From Dokdonella_A sp046347015 (GTDB taxonomy: Bacteria > Pseudomonadota > Gammaproteobacteria > Xanthomonadales > Rhodanobacteraceae): 64,000 nucleotides of DNA. Made by a program: the position numbers and the translations under genes. The first letter of the stretch is position 1; each line of letters begins with the position of its first letter. The notes beneath the pieces are model-generated. The model had not been told where the DNA came from. It made no database searches and saw only the letters and a program-made list of their open reading frames with translations. This document shows positions 35,015 to 44,017 of this stretch, piece after piece. The stretch spans positions 55,436 to 119,435 of the forward strand of contig JAXMHA010000007.1 in NCBI GenBank assembly GCA_046347015.1, written 5' to 3'.

Positions 35015-36919
35015 ATGGGCGACGCATCCAACCTGATCGCGACAGATATCGAGGGTTACCTCAAGCAGCACGAGGCCAAGAGCCTGCTGCGCTTCATCAC
35101 CTGCGGCAGTGTCGATGACGGCAAGAGCACGTTGATCGGACGGCTGTTGTACGAATCGAAGATGCTGTTCGAGGACCAGATCGCGCAGGTCGAAGCCGAA
35201 TCGCACCGCTGGGGCACGCAGGGCGACGAGATCGATTTCGCACTGCTCGTCGACGGCCTGGCTTCCGAGCGCGAGCAGAAGATCACGATCGACGTCGCCT
35301 ACCGCTTTTTCACCACCGACAAGCGAAAGTACATCGTCGCCGACACGCCGGGCCACGAGCAGTACACCCGCAACATGGTCACGGGCGCATCGACGGCCGA
35401 CGTCGCGGTGATCCTGATCGACGCGCGCAAGGGACTGCTGACCCAGACCTGCCGCCACAGCTTCCTCGTGTCGCTGATCGGCATCCGCAAGGTGGTGCTG
35501 GCCATCAACAAGATGGACCTGATGGGCTATTCGCAGCAGGTTTACGACGACATCGTCCGTGCCTATCGCGAATTTGCCCGCAAGATCGAACTGACGGACA
35601 TCACCGCGATTCCACTGTCCGCGTTGCGCGGTGACAACATCATCGAGCCGGGCGGCAACATGCCGTGGTACCACGGCCCGACCCTGATGCATTACCTCGA
35701 CACCGTCGAGGTGGACGAAACGCTAGACGAACGCGGGCCATTGCGTTTCCCGGTGCAATGGGTCAATCGCCCGCACCTCGATTTCCGCGGATTTTCCGGA
35801 ACGATCGCGGGCGGCGTCGTGAAACCGGGAGACCGGGTCCGCGCGCAGCCTTCCGGGCGCGAGAGCACGATCCGGCGCATCGTCACCGCCGATGGCGACT
35901 TGCCGGTGGCCGTCGCCGGGCAGGCCGTGACGCTGACGCTGGCGGACGAAATCGATTCCTCGCGTGGCGACATGATTTCCGCTGCCGAGTCGCCGGCCGA
36001 GGTCGCCGACCAGTTCGAGGCGACGATCGTGTGGATGGCCGACGACGCGATGCTGCCGGAGCGCTCCTACCTCCTGAAGCTCGGCACGCTGACGACGAGC
36101 GCGGCCGTCACCGAGATCAAGTACAAGGTCAACGTCAACACGCTCGAGCACCTGGCGGCGAAGACCTTCGAGTTGAACGAAATCGGCGTGTGCAACATCG
36201 CGCTCGACCGTGCGGTGCCGTTCGATCCGTACAAGGCCAACCGCGCGACCGGTGGCTTCATCCTGATCGACCGCATGACGAACCAGACGGTTGGTGCGGG
36301 CATGCTGCACTTTGCGTTGCGGCGCGCGCACAACGTGCACCTGCAGCACACGGACGTCGATCGCGGCGCGCGCTCGAACCAGAAGGGGCAGCGGCCCGTC
36401 GTGCTCTGGTTCACGGGCCTTTCCGGCGCCGGCAAGTCGACGATCGCCAACCTCGTCGAGAAGAAGCTGTACGCGCAGGGCCGCCATTCCTACCTGCTCG
36501 ATGGCGACAACATGCGCCATGGCCTCAATCGCGACCTCGGTTTCACCGAAGGCGACCGCGTCGAAAACATCCGGCGCGTGGCGGAAGTCGCGAAGCTGAT
36601 GGTGGATGCCGGCCTGATCGTGCTGACCGCGTTCATTTCGCCATTCATTTCGGAACGGAACATGGCGCGTCGCCTGCTCGGTGACGGCGACTTCATCGAG
36701 ATTTACGTCGACACGCCGCTGGCGGTGGCCGAGCAGCGCGACGTGAAGGGGCTGTACAAGAAGGCGCGCGCCGGCGAACTCGACAACTTCACCGGCATCG
36801 ACTCGCCCTACGAGCCGCCGGAAGATCCGGAACTGACGATCAATACGGTCGCCTGCACGGCCGCCGACGCCGCCGATGTGGTCGTCGATTACCTGCGCAA
36901 GCGCAGTCTGATCACCTGA
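35015..36919 (+). CDS. cysNC: Sulfate adenylyltransferase large subunit fused to APS kinase
   Basis: A 634-residue bifunctional CysN-CysC (NodQ-type) protein. Residues 1-about 440 are the GTPase part with GSVDDGKST (31-39), the DTPGHEQYT switch and NKMD base-recognition motif, plus EF-Tu-like beta-barrels. Residues about 450-634 are APS kinase with Walker A GLSGAGKST (about 468-476), DGDNMRHGLNRDLGF and FISPF. Together with CysD it converts sulfate to PAPS, the donor for sulfotransferases. The ATG at 35015 fits the family start. Its position divergent from the sulfotransferase-bearing cluster supports a dedicated PAPS supply, although use in assimilation is not excluded. Confidence 0.95.
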   Translation: MGDASNLIATDIEGYLKQHEAKSLLRFITCGSVDDGKSTLIGRLLYESKMLFEDQIAQVEAESHRWGTQGDEIDFALLVDGLASEREQKITIDVAYRFFTTDKRKYIVADTPGHEQYTRNMVTGASTADVAVILIDARKGLLTQTCRHSFLVSLIGIRKVVLAINKMDLMGYSQQVYDDIVRAYREFARKIELTDITAIPLSALRGDNIIEPGGNMPWYHGPTLMHYLDTVEVDETLDERGPLRFPVQWVNRPHLDFRGFSGTIAGGVVKPGDRVRAQPSGRESTIRRIVTADGDLPVAVAGQAVTLTLADEIDSSRGDMISAAESPAEVADQFEATIVWMADDAMLPERSYLLKLGTLTTSAAVTEIKYKVNVNTLEHLAAKTFELNEIGVCNIALDRAVPFDPYKANRATGGFILIDRMTNQTVGAGMLHFALRRAHNVHLQHTDVDRGARSNQKGQRPVVLWFTGLSGAGKSTIANLVEKKLYAQGRHSYLLDGDNMRHGLNRDLGFTEGDRVENIRRVAEVAKLMVDAGLIVLTAFISPFISERNMARRLLGDGDFIEIYVDTPLAVAEQRDVKGLYKKARAGELDNFTGIDSPYEPPEDPELTINTVACTAADAADVVVDYLRKRSLIT

Positions 36920-36982
36920 GTGCAGGACGAACGTCCCGCGCCGTCCCGCGGCCGCGCGCCCAAGATCCTTCGAGGTTCAGTC

Positions 36983-37807
36983 ATGGACAACAACCACATC
37001 GTCTTCATCGTCATGGACAGTTGCCGGTACGACACGTTGATGATGGCGAAGACGCCGAACATCGACCGCATCGGCAAGGCCGCGAAGCGTTACTCGTACG
37101 CGTCGTGGACCGCGCCGTCGCACTACACGTTCACGATGGGCATGATGCCGCACTCGAGCCCGCGCGACGTGTTCGCGTCCGAGGTCTACAAGGACGAGTA
37201 CCAGCAGTGGATGGACCGCGTCGGCGGGGGCAATCTCGCCTACAAGGACTTCCTGCCCGAATTGTCGCTGCCGAAGGTGCTGAGCAAGATCGGCTACTGC
37301 ACGATCGCGCGGGTATCGATGCCGGTGCTGAACCGGCACACGCTGATCAGCCGTCATTTCGACGACTACAAGCTGATGGACAACCACAACAACTTCGCCG
37401 GCATGGTCGCAGAGATGGAGTTTCCGGACGACCAGCCGCAGTACTACTTCCTGAACCTCGGCGAGACGCACTACCCCTACATGCTGTCAGGTGACAGCCT
37501 GCCGCATGTATCGGGGTTGCACGGCGCGTTGAAGTCGATGGGTGTCGAGGGACCCGGCGCACCGGTGAAGGTGAGGGATTCGTTCGACCTCGACCAGTTG
37601 CGCGGCCTGCACCAGCAGCAGGTCAAATGCGCCGAATACATCGACGGCCTGATCGGCAAGTTGATGGACAAGGCGCCGGCGAACACCCATTTCATCGTCA
37701 CTGCGGACCACGGCGAACTGTTCGGCGAGGACGGTTACTTCGGGCACGGCCCGATCATGCACGAGATGTGCTTCGAAGTGCCGTTCGTGGAAGGGCGGAT
37801 CGGCTAG
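36983..37807 (+). CDS. Sulfatase-superfamily protein with Thr in place of the formylglycine cysteine
   Basis: A 274-residue cytoplasmic protein of the sulfatase/alkaline-phosphatase superfamily. It has IVMDSCRYDT near the start (metal Asp), SWTAPSHYTFTMG at the usual active-site position, and TADHGELFGEDGYFGHG toward the end. Sulfatases need C/S-x-P-x-R there; here it is Thr-Ala-Pro-Ser-His, so a classical formylglycine sulfatase is unlikely and a phospho- or sulfo-transferase-like activity is possible. The ATG at 36983 has GAGG about ten bases upstream. It is 63 bp downstream of cysNC and probably in the same operon. It is short for the family (often 400 or more) but ends with the usual HEMCFEVPFVEG segment. 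Confidence 0.7.
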   Translation: MDNNHIVFIVMDSCRYDTLMMAKTPNIDRIGKAAKRYSYASWTAPSHYTFTMGMMPHSSPRDVFASEVYKDEYQQWMDRVGGGNLAYKDFLPELSLPKVLSKIGYCTIARVSMPVLNRHTLISRHFDDYKLMDNHNNFAGMVAEMEFPDDQPQYYFLNLGETHYPYMLSGDSLPHVSGLHGALKSMGVEGPGAPVKVRDSFDLDQLRGLHQQQVKCAEYIDGLIGKLMDKAPANTHFIVTADHGELFGEDGYFGHGPIMHEMCFEVPFVEGRIG

Positions 37808-37903
37808 CACCTCCAAGTCGGCGCCCGATTCGTGCTGTATCAGGACGCTCGCGTGTACCTAGGGTCGAGTCAATTGGTTCCGGGTTGTGGGAGAAGGAGA
37901 CTC

Positions 37904-39151
37904 ATGAAGCTCAATGTGGCGATCGCAGGAATGGTGGCGACAATTGTGATTGCGCTACCGGTGGTGGCAGCCGCTCAGGTTGCGGTTCCGGATGTGCCCA
38001 ATCCGATCATCCTCAATCCCGTCGTGACGCCATTGACGAGCACGGCGGTCCGGATGATTTCCTACCGGCATGAGAACCACAGCTGGCAATCGTCCGATCG
38101 CGCCGTGCACATCCTGATCAACCAGGGCAATCAGCCGGGCAATGATGCGCTGCGCCTCTTCTCGACGGTTGATCGTGGGGTGTCGTGGCTCAGCGGGCCG
38201 TCATTCTCCGACAGCGGCGAGACTTCGACCCAGGATGGTTTCCTTGCCGGCAATTTGCTCGATGTCGTCTATTCCACCAGCGCGAACGACATCAAGTTCG
38301 CATCACTGCGCTGGAACCCGGCTTCCAGCGTCTGGACGTCGGTGGGATCGAGCACGGTCTTTGCGTCGAGTACCTCGTTCGCTGTCAATCCCGGCATAGC
38401 GGCCGATGCGGCCGGCAATCTCTGGGTGCCGTTCGTCGTTGGCGACCTGACGACGTTCGACAATTCGATCCGGATGATCGTCCAGGCGGCAGGTTCAGGC
38501 ACCTGGACCGATACCGGACTCGTCTTCGGCACCGTCGACAACGCATCGATCGAACGCAGCGCGCGCCCCGTTCGGATCCCGGGCGGCATGGGCATGGTGT
38601 TCACGGTCCACGACGACTTCTACTGGGCCACGCGTCCGGATTCGGCAGGACTGGACGACTCCTGGAGCGTGCAACCGCTCTATACGCGCACGGGCGAGGG
38701 CACCGATCCGTACGCGAGCCATTTCAGCCTCGTCGCGGATGCGGCGGGCAACGTGCATCTTGCGACGGTCGATGGCGGCCAGTTGATCTACCTGCGCTAC
38801 GACGCCGCGAGCGGGACGTGGGCGCCACCACGCCAGTTGACAAACCAGATCACCGGCGCCTATCCCCAAGTTTCGATCATGCCGGGTGTCCTCGTCGTTG
38901 CCCTCGACATCGGCACCAACGCCGGTGTGTATGTCAGCCGTGATTCCGGAACGACGTTCAGCTATATATACAAACTGGTGCACGGCATGGAAGGTGGCGG
39001 CAACGACTTCACGTATCCGCGCCTCGAAACCCCGACGTACGCCGCGAGTCCGCTGTTGTTGTTCCAGCAGTTCTCCAATGGCGCGACCGAGAAGCTGATG
39101 CAGTACACGATTCCGGTCAGGGTGACTTCCAGCGCCGTTCCGGTCCAGTGA
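37904..39151 (+). CDS. Secreted BNR/sialidase-like beta-propeller protein
   Basis: A 415-residue exported protein with a signal peptide (VAIAGMVATIVIALPVVAAAQ). The mature part has repeated propeller blades with Asp-box-like turns (STVDRGVSWLSGP, SRDSGTTFSYIY) and ADAAGNLWVPFV / ADAAGNVHLATV repeats. AAGGAG lies nine bases before the ATG at 37904. No sialidase catalytic arginine set was confirmed, so an enzyme activity should not be assumed. It converges with the molybdopterin subunit gene with only a 19-bp gap. Confidence 0.7.
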   Translation: MKLNVAIAGMVATIVIALPVVAAAQVAVPDVPNPIILNPVVTPLTSTAVRMISYRHENHSWQSSDRAVHILINQGNQPGNDALRLFSTVDRGVSWLSGPSFSDSGETSTQDGFLAGNLLDVVYSTSANDIKFASLRWNPASSVWTSVGSSTVFASSTSFAVNPGIAADAAGNLWVPFVVGDLTTFDNSIRMIVQAAGSGTWTDTGLVFGTVDNASIERSARPVRIPGGMGMVFTVHDDFYWATRPDSAGLDDSWSVQPLYTRTGEGTDPYASHFSLVADAAGNVHLATVDGGQLIYLRYDAASGTWAPPRQLTNQITGAYPQVSIMPGVLVVALDIGTNAGVYVSRDSGTTFSYIYKLVHGMEGGGNDFTYPRLETPTYAASPLLLFQQFSNGATEKLMQYTIPVRVTSSAVPVQ

Positions 39152-39170
39152 TCGCCGGTGCCTGGGCCGG

Positions 39171-41981
39171 TCAGGCGCGTTCGAAGCGGTGCCCCGGCCG
39201 GCTCGGCTCGGGGTCGCGCTCCAACCGCACGCGAAGGTCGAACCACGCCGCCTGTCCCGTCACCGGGTCGGCGTTGGCGCAGACGGCCCGGCCGTCGGCG
39301 GCACGCAGCGAATCGTCGATCAGGTGGTTCAACAGGAAGCCCTCGGTGAACTCCGGCGCGTCGGTCGAGAGTTTCCACGCCGCCCGCTTCTTGCCGATCG
39401 CATTCCAGGTCCACACCGTGCCCGGCGCCGAGCCGGAATGCACGCGGGCCTGCACGCGCAGCCGGCCGCGGGCATTCACGACCCACACCCAGTCGCCGTC
39501 GACGACGCCATGCGCGGCGGCGGTCGCGGGATCGACGTACAGGGCGTTGCGTGCCGCAATCTGGCGCAACCAGCGGTTCTGCGAACCCCACGCGTGGTAC
39601 ATGAACATTGGCCGTTGCGTGATCGCTCGCAGCGGAAGGTCGCCCGCACCTGCCGGTGTGCCCGATCCTTCCGGTGCGGCATCGCCGGCGAGATGTTCGT
39701 AGAAAAACGGCAACGGGTCGAAGAAACGCGCGACGCGTGAACGCTCGCGCTCGGGCGGCCGGTGGTCGCCATGCCCTTGCGCGGCGAGCCGGAACCGCTG
39801 CAACGACTCCGCATAGAATTCGAGCACGATTGGCGCGTTCGACCTGGCGAAGCCGAGCTGCTGCGCCCAGCCGAGGTATTCGCGGTTCGCCATCTTGTAG
39901 TAGCGGGCTGCGGGCGGGATTTCCGCGTGCCAGTAGCAGTCGTGTTCGATGTAGCGATCGAGCTGCGCCGGGTTCGGTGCGCCGATTCCTTCGCTGGCGC
40001 CTTCGGGGCCACGCCAGCCGGCGAGCAGGCCGACGCCGGGACTACGCTCGTGCCGCACCATGTAATCGGCGTAGTTGCGGTAGCGAGCGCGCCCGTTCGC
40101 ATCGGTCATTCCCGGCAGGCCGAGGCGAGCGCCAAGGTCGAGCAGGACGTCCTGGAAAGGCCGCACGTTACGGTTGCACGGAACGACCGGCCGCCGGATC
40201 GCGTCGCTCGCGCCATCGGCGTCCGAGATCGGCCGGTCGAGCAGGCTGATGCAATCGTGCCGCTCGAGGTAGGTCGTGTCCGGCAGCACGAGGTCCGCGA
40301 ACGCGACGGTTTCCGAATCGTAGGCATCCGCGTAGATGATATGCGGTATGCGGTACTCGCCGGTCACCGGATCGCGGGCGCGCAGCATGTCGCGTGTCGC
40401 GGCCGTGTTCATCGCCGAGTTCCAGCCCATGTTGGCCATGAACAGGAACAGCGTGTCGATCCGGTACGGATCTCCGGCCACGGCGTTCGCGATGACGTTC
40501 TGCAACAGTCCGTGCGCCGCGAACGGGTACTGCCACGAGAATGCCTTGTCGATGCGGCGCGGCTCGCCGCGTCGGTCCACGACCAGATCGGCGGGTGCCT
40601 GTACGTAGCCGAGTGGGCCGGCGTCGAGCGTGCCGTCCGGGCGGCGTGACTTGCCCGGTCGGTTGGAGGGTGGTGCCGGCTTCGGGTAGGGCGGCTGGTA
40701 GCGGAAACTGCCGGGCGTGTCGATCGCGCCGAGGATCATCTGCAGGAGATGGAGGGTCCGGCAGGTGTGGAAGCCGTTGGCGTGCGCCGCGATGCCGCGC
40801 ATGGCGTGCATCGACACCGGACGGCCGATCATCGTCGCCTGTTCACGGCCCCACGCATCGGTCCAGCGCTGTGGAAGTTCGATCGCGCGGTCGAACGCGG
40901 TTTCGGCAAGCTCGCGTGCAAGGCGGCGAATGGTATCCACGGAGATTCCGCACGCCGACGCGACCGTTGCCGGCGCGTAGTCGCTTGCCAAAAAACGTTC
41001 GGCGAACAACTGGAACGCAGGAATTGCCGTGCGGCCGTCCGGCAGCGCAAGCTCGCCGACGACGACGGGAGCGACGTCGACGCCGTCGGCGCGCGCCACC
41101 CGGGTTCCGCCCTCGGCACGCGCCGCGCACAGCGGGTGGCCGTCGGCATCGCGGGCGACCAACCCGTCGTCCGCCGCGCCCGGATCGCGGATCACGAGAT
41201 GATGCGCATTCGTGTAGCGCACCAGATAGTCGAGATCGACGCGGTCGGTGCGCAACAGCTCGTGGATCAGCGCGCCGGCCAGCAAGCCATCGGTACCGGG
41301 GTTGATCGGCACCCATTCGTCGGCGATCGCGGCATAGCCGGTGCGCACCGGGTTGATCGCGACGATCTTCGCGCCGCGGGCTTTCAGCTTGCCGAGCCCG
41401 AGCTTGATCGGGTTCGAGTCGTGGTCCTCGGCGACGCCCCACAACATCAGGTATTGCGTCAGGTCCCAGTCGGGTTCGCCGAATTCCCAGAAGCTGCCGC
41501 CGAGTGTGTACATGCCGGCTGCAGCCATGTTGACCGAGCAGAAGCCGCCGTGCGCCGCGTAGTTGATCGTGCCGAATTGCTGCGCCCACCAGCCCGTCAG
41601 CGCCTGCGACTGGTCGCGGCCGGTGAAGAACGCGAGTTCGTCCGGGTTGCGCACATGGATGTCGCCGAGCCACTTCGCCGCGAGTGCCAGCGCCTCGTCC
41701 CATTCGATCTCGCGAAACTCGTGCGCGCCGCGCTCGCCGACCCGCAACAGCGGATTCGACAACCGTGCCGGCGAGTAGTGCTGCATGATCCCGGCCGAGC
41801 CCTTGGCGCAGATCACGCCCCGATTGACCGGGTGGCGCGGATTGCCGTCGATGTAGCGGACGCGGCCATCCTTGACGTGCACGCGGATGCCGCAGCGGCA
41901 CGCACACATGTAGCACGTGGTCGCCAGGACCTCGTCGCCGGTTGGTTTGTCGAGGTCGAGGTGGGCGTGAGGCACGGGCAT
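39171..41981 (-). CDS. soeA: Molybdopterin oxidoreductase, probable sulfite dehydrogenase catalytic subunit SoeA
   Basis: A 936-residue catalytic subunit of the DMSO-reductase family. It has an N-terminal [4Fe-4S] motif CYMCACRC with Cys58 (residues 23-58) and no Tat signal, so it is probably cytoplasmic. Segments such as GVICAKGSAGIMQHYSPARL, AHGGFCSVNMAAAGMYTLGGSFWEFGEPDW and EDHDSNPIKLGLGKLK fit the SoeA sulfite dehydrogenases. The C-terminal molybdopterin dinucleotide-binding domain (VVDGDWVWVVNARGRLRVQ) is intact. The ATG at 41981 lacks a clear Shine-Dalgarno; a GTG two codons on is possible. It stands alone: the B and C subunits are at 4879-6616. Polysulfide/thiosulfate or DMSO reductase are the alternatives. 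Confidence 0.7.
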   Translation of the reverse strand: MPVPHAHLDLDKPTGDEVLATTCYMCACRCGIRVHVKDGRVRYIDGNPRHPVNRGVICAKGSAGIMQHYSPARLSNPLLRVGERGAHEFREIEWDEALALAAKWLGDIHVRNPDELAFFTGRDQSQALTGWWAQQFGTINYAAHGGFCSVNMAAAGMYTLGGSFWEFGEPDWDLTQYLMLWGVAEDHDSNPIKLGLGKLKARGAKIVAINPVRTGYAAIADEWVPINPGTDGLLAGALIHELLRTDRVDLDYLVRYTNAHHLVIRDPGAADDGLVARDADGHPLCAARAEGGTRVARADGVDVAPVVVGELALPDGRTAIPAFQLFAERFLASDYAPATVASACGISVDTIRRLARELAETAFDRAIELPQRWTDAWGREQATMIGRPVSMHAMRGIAAHANGFHTCRTLHLLQMILGAIDTPGSFRYQPPYPKPAPPSNRPGKSRRPDGTLDAGPLGYVQAPADLVVDRRGEPRRIDKAFSWQYPFAAHGLLQNVIANAVAGDPYRIDTLFLFMANMGWNSAMNTAATRDMLRARDPVTGEYRIPHIIYADAYDSETVAFADLVLPDTTYLERHDCISLLDRPISDADGASDAIRRPVVPCNRNVRPFQDVLLDLGARLGLPGMTDANGRARYRNYADYMVRHERSPGVGLLAGWRGPEGASEGIGAPNPAQLDRYIEHDCYWHAEIPPAARYYKMANREYLGWAQQLGFARSNAPIVLEFYAESLQRFRLAAQGHGDHRPPERERSRVARFFDPLPFFYEHLAGDAAPEGSGTPAGAGDLPLRAITQRPMFMYHAWGSQNRWLRQIAARNALYVDPATAAAHGVVDGDWVWVVNARGRLRVQARVHSGSAPGTVWTWNAIGKKRAAWKLSTDAPEFTEGFLLNHLIDDSLRAADGRAVCANADPVTGQAAWFDLRVRLERDPEPSRPGHRFERA

Positions 41982-42101
41982 GCGGGGAGGGCAGGGCCGG
42001 GCTCATGGTAGCGGAAGCGGACGGGCTTGCGCCCGCGGGTGCTGCATCACGGCGCGCGCCGGATTACCATCGGCGTCGAACGATCCGGGGGAGGGACCGT
42101 C

Positions 42102-42941
42102 ATGGACGTCAACGCGCCGATGGCCGGCGATTCGCCCGCTTTCGCGAAGTCGCGCGTCCTCGCGCTGGCGCTGCTGGTCAACGCGGTCCCGGTGATCGGC
42201 ATCCTGCACTACGGCTGGTCGGCCGCCAACGTGCTGGTGCTGTACTGGTTCGAGAACCTGCTCATCGCGATCGCGACCACGATCCGGCTGGTCGTGCACC
42301 GCAATCTGACGCGCAAGCGCGGATACTGGCGCGTCGCGACACTCGAAGGCGTCACGTTGAACGACCAACCGGTCAAGGCAGGCATCATCGGCGGTTACGC
42401 GATGAAGGCGTTCGGGTTCACGCTGGCGCACGGCGTCTTCGTTGTCGTGCTGCTGGTGATCCTCGCGCAGAACTACGGCGACCAGCCGATCTGGCAGGTC
42501 GCGCCGCGCCAGGTCCTGCACGGCGCCATCGTCGTTGCGGCGATGGTCGCCGTCGGGCTCGTCGCCGATCTCGCGACGATCCGATGGTGGTCGTTCGCCG
42601 CAATGAAGGCGTTCGCGACCGGACAGTTCGGGCGCATCGCGGTGCTGCACCTCGCGATCATCTTCGGCATGTTCGCGATGGCGGCGACGGGATCCCCGTT
42701 CAGCGTGGTGTTCGTGCTGATCGGATTGAAAACCCTGACCGAGGTCGGCACGGCGCTCGCCACGGCGCGGGCTCCGGATTCCGGACCCAGGCCGCCGCCC
42801 GCCTGGATGCTGAAGGCGGCCAACCGCTTCGCGAAGGACAAGGGTGGCGCCGCGGGTCTGGAACGCAAGCTCGCCGCTGACGCCGACGCGGCACGCCGGC
42901 AAGCCGCCGAAGACGAAGAGGCGATGCCGGCCGGTGGTTGA
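42102..42941 (+). CDS. DUF6498-like integral membrane protein
   Basis: A 279-residue protein with about six membrane helices (LALALLVNAVPVIGILHY, VLVLYWFENLLIAIATTI, LAHGVFVVVLLVILA, IVVAAMVAVGLVADLAT) and an Ala/Lys-rich cytoplasmic tail. The WFENLLIA segment is typical of the DUF6498 proteins. The ATG at 42102 has GGAGG about ten bases upstream. It diverges from soeA across 120 bp and is 66 bp upstream of the WYL regulator. Function is not known for the family. Confidence 0.65.
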   Translation: MDVNAPMAGDSPAFAKSRVLALALLVNAVPVIGILHYGWSAANVLVLYWFENLLIAIATTIRLVVHRNLTRKRGYWRVATLEGVTLNDQPVKAGIIGGYAMKAFGFTLAHGVFVVVLLVILAQNYGDQPIWQVAPRQVLHGAIVVAAMVAVGLVADLATIRWWSFAAMKAFATGQFGRIAVLHLAIIFGMFAMAATGSPFSVVFVLIGLKTLTEVGTALATARAPDSGPRPPPAWMLKAANRFAKDKGGAAGLERKLAADADAARRQAAEDEEAMPAGG

Positions 42942-43007
42942 CGCGGCAAACCCGATTCGCGGGCGGGGATTCGGCACAATGGACGGAATCGACCTGGGTA
43001 CGCCCGG

Positions 43008-43976
43008 ATGGATCGCTACGAACGCATCCTGACCTTGCATCGCCTGTTGCGGACAGCGCGCTATCCGGTGCCGCTCGGCCGGCTGATGGACGAGACCGAC
43101 TGTTCGCGGGCAACCGTGTATCGCGACATCGCGTTCCTGCGCGACGCCCTCGGCGCACCAATCGAAAGCGCCGACAGTGGCGCCGCGTTCAGCTACGCGG
43201 AGGACGAGGCCGAGCGCTTCGAATTGCCCGGCCTGTGGCTGTCGAGCGACGAGCTTTCGGCGCTGCTTGCGTTGAACGAGCTGCTCGGCCGTTCCGATCC
43301 CGGTGTCCTGTCGGCGGCACTGGCGCCGATCAAGGCCCGCATCGAGGCCCTGCTCGGCCAGCACGGCCAGGGCAAGGCGCCGCCACTCGAACGCATCCGG
43401 GTGGTGCCGTATGGCTCGCGCCATCTCGACGAGCACGTGTTCCGCATCGTCGCCGGCGCCGTGCTCGGGCGCCACCAACTCGCGTTCGACTACCACGCGC
43501 GCACCACGGATGCCGAAACCACGCGCACGGTGTCGCCGCAGCGGCTGACGCACTACCGCGACAACTGGTACCTCGATGCGTGGGATCCGTCGCGCAACGG
43601 CCTGCGCAGCTTCGCGATCGACCGCATCACGAATGCGCGCGCCCTCGAGGCCGCCGCGATCGACCGCGCGAAGGCGGAGCTCGATGCCCATTTCGCGTCG
43701 AGCTACGGCATCTTCTCCGGCACGCCGAAGGCCACCGCGACGATCCGTTTCAACCAGCGTGCGGCGCGCTGGGTGGCGGAGGAACACTGGCATTCGCAAC
43801 AACAGGGCCGCTGGCTGGCGGACGGCAAGTACGAGCTGCAGGTGCCGTACTCGAACTCGCGCGAGTTGCTGATGGACGTGCTGAAGTATGGACCGGACGC
43901 CGAAATCGTCGCGCCGACGTCGCTGCGCGAGGAGATGAAGATCCTGCTCAGGCTGGCTGCCGGCGCCTATTCCTGA
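43008..43976 (+). CDS. YafY-type HTH regulator with WYL domain
   Basis: A 322-residue transcription regulator. Residues 1-60 form a DeoR-like winged helix (RYERILTLHRLLRTA, CSRATVYRDIAFLRDALG). Residues about 135-215 are the WYL ligand-sensing domain, here with LTHYRDNWYLDAWD in place of the strict W-Y-L, and a C-terminal WCX part follows. It has the YafY/YobV family length and layout. The ATG at 43008 is the natural start. Its ligand and targets are unknown; the neighbours do not point to a specific pathway. Confidence 0.85.
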   Translation: MDRYERILTLHRLLRTARYPVPLGRLMDETDCSRATVYRDIAFLRDALGAPIESADSGAAFSYAEDEAERFELPGLWLSSDELSALLALNELLGRSDPGVLSAALAPIKARIEALLGQHGQGKAPPLERIRVVPYGSRHLDEHVFRIVAGAVLGRHQLAFDYHARTTDAETTRTVSPQRLTHYRDNWYLDAWDPSRNGLRSFAIDRITNARALEAAAIDRAKAELDAHFASSYGIFSGTPKATATIRFNQRAARWVAEEHWHSQQQGRWLADGKYELQVPYSNSRELLMDVLKYGPDAEIVAPTSLREEMKILLRLAAGAYS

Positions 43977-44017
43977 CTGGCCGCGCGTCCGCTGGCCGGC
44001 GTACTAGACTGGAACCG

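Noticed and set aside
37904..39151. A true sialidase
   Set aside because: Asp-box turns are visible but the catalytic residues were not found, so only a BNR-like call is made.
8380..39170. Direct repeats or an integrase marking the ends of an inserted island
   Set aside because: I compared the bases near 8.4-8.5 kb and 39.15-39.2 kb and saw no clear repeat, and there is no integrase gene in the window.
42938..44017. Long upstream part of the patatin frame
   Set aside because: It is an out-of-frame shadow of the WYL regulator gene.
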